A stretch of 5,911 bases of DNA from an uncultured Bryobacterales bacterium (lineage in GTDB: Bacteria; Acidobacteriota; Terriglobia; Bryobacterales; UBA6623). Position numbers and translations under genes: made by a program. The stretch covers positions 1 through 5,911 of the forward strand of contig CAMPKL010000259.1 in NCBI GenBank assembly GCA_946887065.1, in the 5' to 3' direction. Below the pieces are notes generated by a model. That model saw nothing but the letters and a program-made list of their open reading frames with translations. It was not told where the DNA came from and did not search any database. Below, piece by piece: positions 1-3,653 of the stretch (position 1 is its first letter; each line of letters begins with the position of its first letter).

Positions 1-164
1 TTGCCAACGATTCGTGGGCTCAGTTCGCGTTCGGGCCGCTGCTGATGCACGGCGGTCCGCGGGGGGCGGAGTGGTGGACGGAACAGGTGAGATCGGCAGG
101 GTTTGAAGTTGTCGAGCAAGGGACGCAGCCGGCCACGATCTATGTGCTGGCGCGGCGGGAATAG
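1..164 (+). CDS. C-terminal fragment of a probable SAM-dependent methyltransferase (5' end outside the window)
   Basis: The reading frame starting at base 3 is open from the window edge to a TAG at 162-164 and gives 53 residues. The fragment reads ANDSWAQFAFGPLLMHGGPR, then a WW pair, and ends with AGFEVVEQGTQPATIYVLAR followed by RE. A closing segment of the form AGF-x-VV-x(5)-P-x(2)-IYVLAR resembles the last two beta-strands of class I SAM-dependent methyltransferases, where strands 6 and 7 form an antiparallel hairpin next to the Rossmann core. The SAM-binding glycine motif would lie upstream and is not visible, so the enzyme activity and substrate cannot be stated. The gene converges on the RNA-binding protein gene, and 76 bp separate the two stop codons. 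The reading frame is well supported; the family call is a moderate-confidence resemblance. Confidence 0.5.
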   Translation, partial: ANDSWAQFAFGPLLMHGGPRGAEWWTEQVRSAGFEVVEQGTQPATIYVLARRE

Positions 165-178
165 GCGGGCACCGCCCT

Positions 179-214
179 AAAACAAAACTCCCGGACGGTC
201 GCCCGCCCGGGAGT
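179..214 (-). terminator. Rho-independent terminator of the RNA-binding protein gene
   Basis: The arms ACTCCCGG (187-194) and CCGGGAGT (207-214) are perfectly complementary. The stem extends inward by CGG/CCG (196-198 with 203-205) to a four-base loop at 199-202. The one mismatched position, A195 against C206, becomes a G-U wobble only in the minus-strand transcript, giving a 12-bp stem there. Reading the minus strand, the stem is followed at once by TTTTGTTTT (187 down to 179), the expected U-rich tract. The plus-strand side has no T-run after the stem. The hairpin therefore serves the minus-strand gene that ends at 241. Whether it also stops plus-strand transcripts from the left-edge gene is unclear. 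Confidence 0.85.
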
Positions 215-240
215 CTCTACCTAAAAAAATTATCTGCGAA

Positions 241-582
241 CTACCAGCGGTCGCCGCCGCCGCCGCCGCCATGACCGCCATGGCCGCCGCGACCACGGCC
301 GCCACCGCCACCGCCGCCGCGGTCGTTGCCGCGTTCAGGACGCGGACGCGCCTCGTTCACGGTCAGGGTGCGGCCATCGAGCTGCGTGCCGTTCAGGCCG
401 TCAATCGCTCCTTGGGCCGCGTTAGCGTCGTCCATCTCGATGAAACCGAAACCGCGGGGTTGTCCCGTGTCACGGTCCGTAACCAAGTGGACGGAAGAGA
501 CGGAACCGAACGCGCCAAACGCGTCACGGAGTCCGTCTTCAGTCGTATTGAAATTCAAGTTGCCGACGTAAAGTCGCTTCAT
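241..582 (-). CDS. Single-RRM glycine-rich RNA-binding protein
   Basis: This 113-residue protein is one RNA recognition motif (about residues 3-80) with a glycine-rich tail. RNP2 is LYVGNL at 4-9 and RNP1 is RGFGFIEM at 43-50. Tyr5, Phe45 and Phe47 are the aromatic residues that usually stack on RNA bases. The tail (86-113) is almost all Gly, with scattered Arg and His, and ends in DRW. The architecture matches the small cyanobacterial-type Rbp proteins and plant glycine-rich RNA-binding proteins, which bind single-stranded RNA in the cytoplasm and are often cold-induced. The start is ATG at 582, preceded by AGGAG ten bases upstream. The gene appears monocistronic, with its own terminator downstream and a 160-bp upstream spacer. 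The RNA target cannot be read from the sequence. Confidence 0.95.
   Translation of the reverse strand: MKRLYVGNLNFNTTEDGLRDAFGAFGSVSSVHLVTDRDTGQPRGFGFIEMDDANAAQGAIDGLNGTQLDGRTLTVNEARPRPERGNDRGGGGGGGRGRGGHGGHGGGGGGDRW
253..270. repeat. (GCC)6 trinucleotide repeat coding for the polyglycine tail
   Basis: Six uninterrupted GCC units form the core of a longer run of imperfect GCC-like triplets (about 251-320). On the coding (minus) strand they read GGC and encode Gly105-Gly110 of the RNA-binding protein. Whole-triplet slippage would change tail length without shifting the frame. Confidence 0.9.
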
Positions 583-592
583 TCGATCTATT

Positions 593-597
593 CTCCT
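593..597 (-). promoter_or_regulatory. Shine-Dalgarno of the RNA-binding protein gene
   Basis: CTCCT on the plus strand reads AGGAG on the minus strand, ten bases before the ATG at 582. It supports that start, which also places the RNP2 motif four residues into the protein as usual for this family. Confidence 0.75.
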
Positions 598-673
598 ATC
601 GAAACTAGAAAGGCAAGCAAGGCTGGTCGGAGACAGGAGGATCGAAACAAAGGATCTTCAGCGAGTCGGCCGG

Positions 674-735
674 GTCCTGGCGGGCAATTCAGTTTGCTCT
701 TTGAGCATAACAGAAGTTTGCTCCGCCGCCAGGAC
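674..735 (-). promoter_or_regulatory. Repeat-rich probable promoter/regulatory region upstream of the RNA-binding protein gene
   Basis: The spacer between the RNA-binding protein gene and the upstream minus-strand gene (583-742) holds several nested repeats. GTCCTGGCGG (674-683) and CCGCCAGGAC (726-735) form a perfect 10-bp inverted repeat 42 bp apart. AGTTTGCTC occurs as a 9-bp direct repeat at 691-699 and 715-723, with a 24-bp period. Between these, TGCTC (695-699) and GAGCA (703-707) form a small hairpin with a TTT loop. On the minus strand TGTTATGCT (712 down to 704) resembles an extended -10 element, but no convincing -35 is visible. If it is used, the mRNA would begin near 697 and have a leader of about 115 nt. 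No T-run follows the large inverted repeat, so it is not a standard terminator for the upstream gene. Confidence 0.4.
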
Positions 736-742
736 GCTGGGA

Positions 743-1417
743 TTAACCCGAGTGATCGCGGGCTTCTTCGAGCACGCGTTGGGCGCGCGCCGGGTTATAG
801 ACGCCGCAAGGGCAAAAGCGAGCCAAGGTCGTCACCGCCTGCTCGGGCGTCCGGCGCCCTTCGCGGACCATGTCGATCATCTTGCGGGCCATGTTGAAGC
901 TCACCATGCCGTGACCGCACATCGTCGCCAGTTTCACCACCTGAGAGTTCGGCAGATGGTCGTGCGGGTCGTTGAACCCGAGCGAGTACTCCACGCTGTG
1001 GCGTTTGATGCCGCAATGCTCGGCGCAAGACTTCGCGCCCTCGACCGAGGTGCTCATATTGACCGACAGGCCGAGGTCGGCGGCGATCACTTCCTTCAAG
1101 GCCGCTTCGGCGTCTTCGCGAGTCTTAAAGACCGCCGCCGTCGTGCCGGGCTTCTTGGATTCGCTGATTACGCCTTCCCAGTCGGGGCTGACGTCGCGAT
1201 TCCAGTGCGCTAACGGATTCAGGTGCCGGTCGGGCTGGAAAGTCGCCCGATTGCCGTTCCCCATGTTGGCGGGGTTGTGCTTGGCGCAGATCCTCAGGAA
1301 CTGCCGCTGCTTCTCCGCCGCGCCCTCGTCGTTGTTGCCGGTCGAGGCGATGCAGAACAGGATGTAATCGTCGTGGAAGCTTTCCGCGTCACCGTACCGA
1401 TGCAAGGTGTTCGTCAT
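743..1417 (-). CDS. Uncharacterised Cys/His-rich protein, partner of the adjacent 4Fe-4S protein
   Basis: I do not recognise a named family for this 224-residue protein. It is soluble by appearance, with no signal peptide or membrane segment. It has seven cysteines: Cys22, Cys44, Cys131, Cys135, Cys167, Cys202 and Cys204. The densest features are CAEHC (131-135), MCGHGMVS (166-173) and FCPCGVYNPARAQ (201-213), with His134, His140, His152, His154 and His169 nearby. The C-terminal third therefore looks like a metal or Fe-S binding module, while the N-terminal half is Asn/Asp-rich and featureless. The ATG at 1417 follows a perfect AAGGAGG. The gene overlaps the end of the 4Fe-4S gene by 29 bp in another frame, so the two are surely co-transcribed and probably translationally coupled. 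It ends with TAA at 743. The gene call is secure; a metal-binding role is inference from the Cys/His pattern, and no enzymatic function is assigned. Confidence 0.85.
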   Translation of the reverse strand: MTNTLHRYGDAESFHDDYILFCIASTGNNDEGAAEKQRQFLRICAKHNPANMGNGNRATFQPDRHLNPLAHWNRDVSPDWEGVISESKKPGTTAAVFKTREDAEAALKEVIAADLGLSVNMSTSVEGAKSCAEHCGIKRHSVEYSLGFNDPHDHLPNSQVVKLATMCGHGMVSFNMARKMIDMVREGRRTPEQAVTTLARFCPCGVYNPARAQRVLEEARDHSG

Positions 1418-2240
1418 GCGCTTCCTCCTTCTTTTTAACGTTCGTCACGCGGCCCAGGCCCATGTTGGTCTTAGCTCGCGCGAAACTGTAGCCCCACTCC
1501 CGGAGCCTGGGTCCCAGAACCTTGTCTTCGCCGCTTTCGTCGCAGCGCGTTGAGATGCCCACGGCCATGACCGTGTCGATGCGCTTGTTGACGCGCTGGA
1601 CGGCGTCCAAGACGGCTTCGGCTTCGTTGATCGTGGTCTTGATCTCGACGATGCCCGACAGGATCTTTTCATTCAGAATGTCTTCGCGCAGATCGCCCGT
1701 CGACTTGTCGGTCATCAGGTGCGAAATCGGATTCCTCGTCTCGAACTTCGCGCCCATCTTGGCTAACTCGCGCGTCATCTCCTGGATGTCGCGGAAGTAA
1801 ACGCCCACGCCGGGCCGCCCGAACTCGATCGTATAGCCGACCTCGCCGATGTCGACGCGCGGCACGACGTCGTTGGTCTTGACCTCTTCGGTGCCGCGGC
1901 CCTTGATGCCGGTCGATTTGTGCTCGACCACGGGGTCAGAGAAGACCTGCCGCACTAGGCGCGGCATCTCCAATTCATTCATGTAGAAGGATGCTGTCGG
2001 GCAAACGTCCGGCTCCGGCTCAAACCGCATCCGCGCGGCTTTGGCCAGCTTGCGGACGGTTCGAACCATGGTCGGATTCAGGTGTTCTTGGCTCATGCCG
2101 CGCAGGCAGTTGCCGCACTCAACACAGGCTTCCGTGTTGATCGTCGCCCGATTTACCTTCGGGTCGATGTAGATCGCCCCCATGGGGCAGACCGGGATGC
2201 AATTGGCGCATGCTACGCACTTGTTGTGGTCAATCCGCAT
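1389..2240 (-). CDS. Two-cluster 4Fe-4S ferredoxin-like protein with a long C-terminal domain
   Basis: This 283-residue cytoplasmic protein starts with a ferredoxin-type module. The first motif is complete: Cys8, Cys11, Cys14 and Cys18-Pro19. The second begins with Cys39, Cys42 and Cys45, but the position three residues further on, where the fourth Cys is expected, is Met49. The next Cys-Pro is Cys80-Pro81, so about 31 extra residues lie within the motif. Two 4Fe-4S clusters are still possible if Cys80 is a ligand. The remaining 200 residues are not a standard ferredoxin; recognisable conserved-looking stretches are GRGTEEVKTNDV (114-125) and GRPGVG (141-146), and one further Cys is at 233. 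I recall similar ferredoxin-like proteins carrying these stretches but no characterised function. The ATG at 2240 has GGAG nine bases upstream. The protein probably transfers electrons or senses redox state together with the overlapping Cys/His-rich gene downstream. The lysine-rich tail doubles as the ribosome-binding site of that gene. Confidence 0.88.
   Translation of the reverse strand: MRIDHNKCVACANCIPVCPMGAIYIDPKVNRATINTEACVECGNCLRGMSQEHLNPTMVRTVRKLAKAARMRFEPEPDVCPTASFYMNELEMPRLVRQVFSDPVVEHKSTGIKGRGTEEVKTNDVVPRVDIGEVGYTIEFGRPGVGVYFRDIQEMTRELAKMGAKFETRNPISHLMTDKSTGDLREDILNEKILSGIVEIKTTINEAEAVLDAVQRVNKRIDTVMAVGISTRCDESGEDKVLGPRLREWGYSFARAKTNMGLGRVTNVKKKEEAHDEHLASVR
1424..1430 (-). promoter_or_regulatory. 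Shine-Dalgarno of the Cys/His-rich gene, embedded in the 4Fe-4S coding sequence
   Basis: The minus strand reads AAGGAGG, a perfect anti-16S complement, six bases before the ATG at 1417. The same bases encode part of the Lys/Glu-rich tail (KKKEEA) of the upstream 4Fe-4S protein. Ribosomes finishing that gene pass directly over this site, which fits translational coupling. Confidence 0.85.
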
Positions 2241-2249
2241 AGTCAGAGA

Positions 2250-2253
2250 CTCC
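2250..2253 (-). promoter_or_regulatory. Shine-Dalgarno of the 4Fe-4S gene
   Basis: CTCC on the plus strand reads GGAG on the minus strand, nine bases before the ATG at 2240. The 59-bp spacer to the transporter gene (2241-2299) shows no clear promoter hexamers and no terminator hairpin. Read-through from the transporter is therefore possible. Confidence 0.6.
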
Positions 2254-2299
2254 GGGGTTTAGCCTAACATCTTTCTTCGTTTACGGGTAGGCGACTGGG

Positions 2300-3541
2300 T
2301 CACAAAGAGCCCAGGAAGCCGGTCACCGCCAGGTACGCGGCGTAGAGGGTAAACAGGACGGTCACCCCCAGGCTGAAATTCAACAGTCCGGACGGCTTCC
2401 GCTCGCCCACAAAGCTGGGTCTGTTCACGAGAACCCAGACGAAGACCGCCATCAGCGGCATCACCAGCGGGCTCACCGCCTGCGAGGCGATCATCAGCGG
2501 AACCGGCCGGCCCCCGAAGATCGGTACTACCAAACCCAGCAGCGCTGCGCCCACCACCATGAGCCGGTACGACGGCTTGGTCATGTCGCGCTCGCCGCCC
2601 CCAAAATCAGCCGCCATCCAAGGTCCAAGCAGATAGTTTGGGAATAGCGAAGACATGCCGGCGGCTACAATGCCGAGGCTGAAACCCGCCACCGCCACGC
2701 TGCCTGCCAGCGGCTCCAGGGAGCGAACCATGTCGATCGCATGTTCGACCGGCGTCCCCGCCAGATAGAGCGTTCCCGCCGCGCAAGCCATGATCGCGGC
2801 ATTCAAGAAGAACAGCAGCGTGTTGGCGATAGCCGAGTCCCGCACCACTTCGTGATAGTCCGCGATCGTCCAGCCTTTCTCTTGGACCAGGATCGCGCGG
2901 GTAAACAATACGACAGAAGCCATCGTGGTCCCGATCATGCCTGCGAGCAACAATTCCGGGTTGTCGCCCACCGGAATGCGGGGAATGACGCCCGCGAGCA
3001 TCGTGCCCGCATCCGGCGCGACCTTAATCGCCGTGAAAACGAAGGCCGCGCCCATCACTGTCACCATGGCCGCCAGCACCCTCAGGAAAAACTGATGTCT
3101 CCCGACCCAGAACAGACCGAGCAAGATGGCCGTAATCGTGATTGCCGTCGCCAGCGTCGGGATCGGCGTTCCCAGCACCTGCAGCGACCATTGGCGGACG
3201 ACGTCCGCAACGATCGCCATCACGCCGATAATCGACGTCAACTGGGTTCCCGCCATCCCGACGATGAGGAACAACGTAATAGGCGCCCCAAACCCCTTGC
3301 GGAAGCTGCGCAGCGTCGTCTCGCCGCTCAAGATCGTCAGCCGGCTCAGGGCGACCACCATAACGTGGTTGAACAGCGACGCCAAGATCAGCGTCCAAAC
3401 CAGCGTCATGCCGTACGTCGCGCCGGCTTGGCTCATCGAGGTGACGCTGCCGGTCCCGATGATGTACCCGATCATGAAGATGCCGGGGCCGATCGATGCA
3501 GCGAGCAGGCGCAGGCGGCGCCAAGGCGAAACGGTAGACAT
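2300..3541 (-). CDS. Divergent Nramp-family transporter lacking the DPGN and MPH metal-binding motifs
   Basis: This 413-residue, very hydrophobic inner-membrane protein has about 11 predicted transmembrane helices, typical of the Nramp (SLC11) branch of the LeuT fold. Helix 1 reads GPGIFMIGYIIGTGS (18-32), followed by QAGATYG (38-44). Aligned on the conserved QAGA, the canonical Asp-Pro-Gly-Asn is GTGS at 29-32. In helix 6, GMIGTTM (201-207) aligns with the usual GIIGA motif, and the canonical Met-Pro-His is replaced by Ala208-Ser209-Val210. Both halves of the classical Mn2+/Fe2+ site are therefore absent, and the substrate may differ. I chose the ATG at 3541 because the protein then begins just before helix 1. 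The frame stays open upstream to a TTG at 3649, but that 36-residue extension is Arg-rich and unlike the family. No Shine-Dalgarno is visible before either start. The gene is divergent from the TonB receptor and co-oriented with the Fe-S pair, 59 bp away. Confidence 0.85.
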   Translation of the reverse strand: MSTVSPWRRLRLLAASIGPGIFMIGYIIGTGSVTSMSQAGATYGMTLVWTLILASLFNHVMVVALSRLTILSGETTLRSFRKGFGAPITLFLIVGMAGTQLTSIIGVMAIVADVVRQWSLQVLGTPIPTLATAITITAILLGLFWVGRHQFFLRVLAAMVTVMGAAFVFTAIKVAPDAGTMLAGVIPRIPVGDNPELLLAGMIGTTMASVVLFTRAILVQEKGWTIADYHEVVRDSAIANTLLFFLNAAIMACAAGTLYLAGTPVEHAIDMVRSLEPLAGSVAVAGFSLGIVAAGMSSLFPNYLLGPWMAADFGGGERDMTKPSYRLMVVGAALLGLVVPIFGGRPVPLMIASQAVSPLVMPLMAVFVWVLVNRPSFVGERKPSGLLNFSLGVTVLFTLYAAYLAVTGFLGSL

Positions 3542-3548
3542 TGGGCCG

Positions 3549-3580
3549 TGAGCATACCCACATAAGGTGCGCCGGCGCAA
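3549..3580. promoter_or_regulatory. Divergent intergenic region with a 12-bp palindrome and a weak promoter for the transporter
   Basis: The spacer between the transporter ATG (3541) and the receptor ATG (3654) contains TGCGCCGGCGCA at 3568-3579, a perfect 12-bp palindrome that could bind a dimeric regulator of both genes. On the minus strand, TTGCGC (3580 down to 3575) and TATGCT (3556 down to 3551) are 18 bp apart and resemble weak -35 and -10 boxes. If they are used, transcription would start only one or two bases before the transporter ATG, a nearly leaderless mRNA, consistent with the missing Shine-Dalgarno. For the receptor, TACGAT at 3604-3609 is a poor -10 candidate without a clear -35. 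The palindrome is observed; its function and the promoter assignments are tentative. Confidence 0.3.
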
Positions 3581-3653
3581 CCGCCGCCATGCTAAAGCGC
3601 TGATACGATAGAGATATTCCGTCTCACGGTAGCCCTTCCGCCAAAACAACTAG

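Noticed and set aside
253..330. GCC-rich repeats as a CRISPR or satellite array
   Set aside because: The triplets are in frame with the polyglycine tail of a real gene and there are no spacers of regular length.
674..735. Large inverted repeat as an intrinsic terminator of the Cys/His-rich gene
   Set aside because: The arms are 42 bp apart and no T-run follows on either strand, so it does not fit a standard terminator. It is kept as a possible regulatory structure.
271..897. Open plus-strand frame of 208 codons across the RNA-binding protein gene and the spacer
   Set aside because: It begins with an Ala/Thr run that is simply the antisense of the polyglycine codons and crosses a non-coding spacer. 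The RRM protein on the other strand has RNP1 and RNP2 motifs.
701..1213. Open plus-strand frame of 170 codons opposite the Cys/His-rich gene
   Set aside because: It starts inside the intergenic repeats without a Shine-Dalgarno and has His/Arg-rich antisense composition. The minus-strand gene has a perfect ribosome-binding site and an operon context.
2068..2127. Frameshift in the 4Fe-4S gene to explain the missing fourth cysteine at position 49
   Set aside because: Neither alternative frame gives a Cys-Pro at the expected place, and one meets a stop at once. The frame continues sensibly to Cys80-Pro81 and through the C-terminal domain.
2741..3565. Open plus-strand frame of 274 codons opposite the transporter gene
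   Set aside because: Its translation is dominated by Arg, Asp, Gln and His with no domain logic, as expected for the antisense of GC-rich membrane-protein codons. The opposite strand encodes a clear Nramp-fold protein.
3542..3649. 36-residue N-terminal extension of the transporter from a TTG codon
   Set aside because: The extension is Arg-rich, has no ribosome-binding site and would fill almost the whole divergent spacer. Starting at the ATG at 3541 places the N-terminus just before helix 1, as in Nramp relatives.
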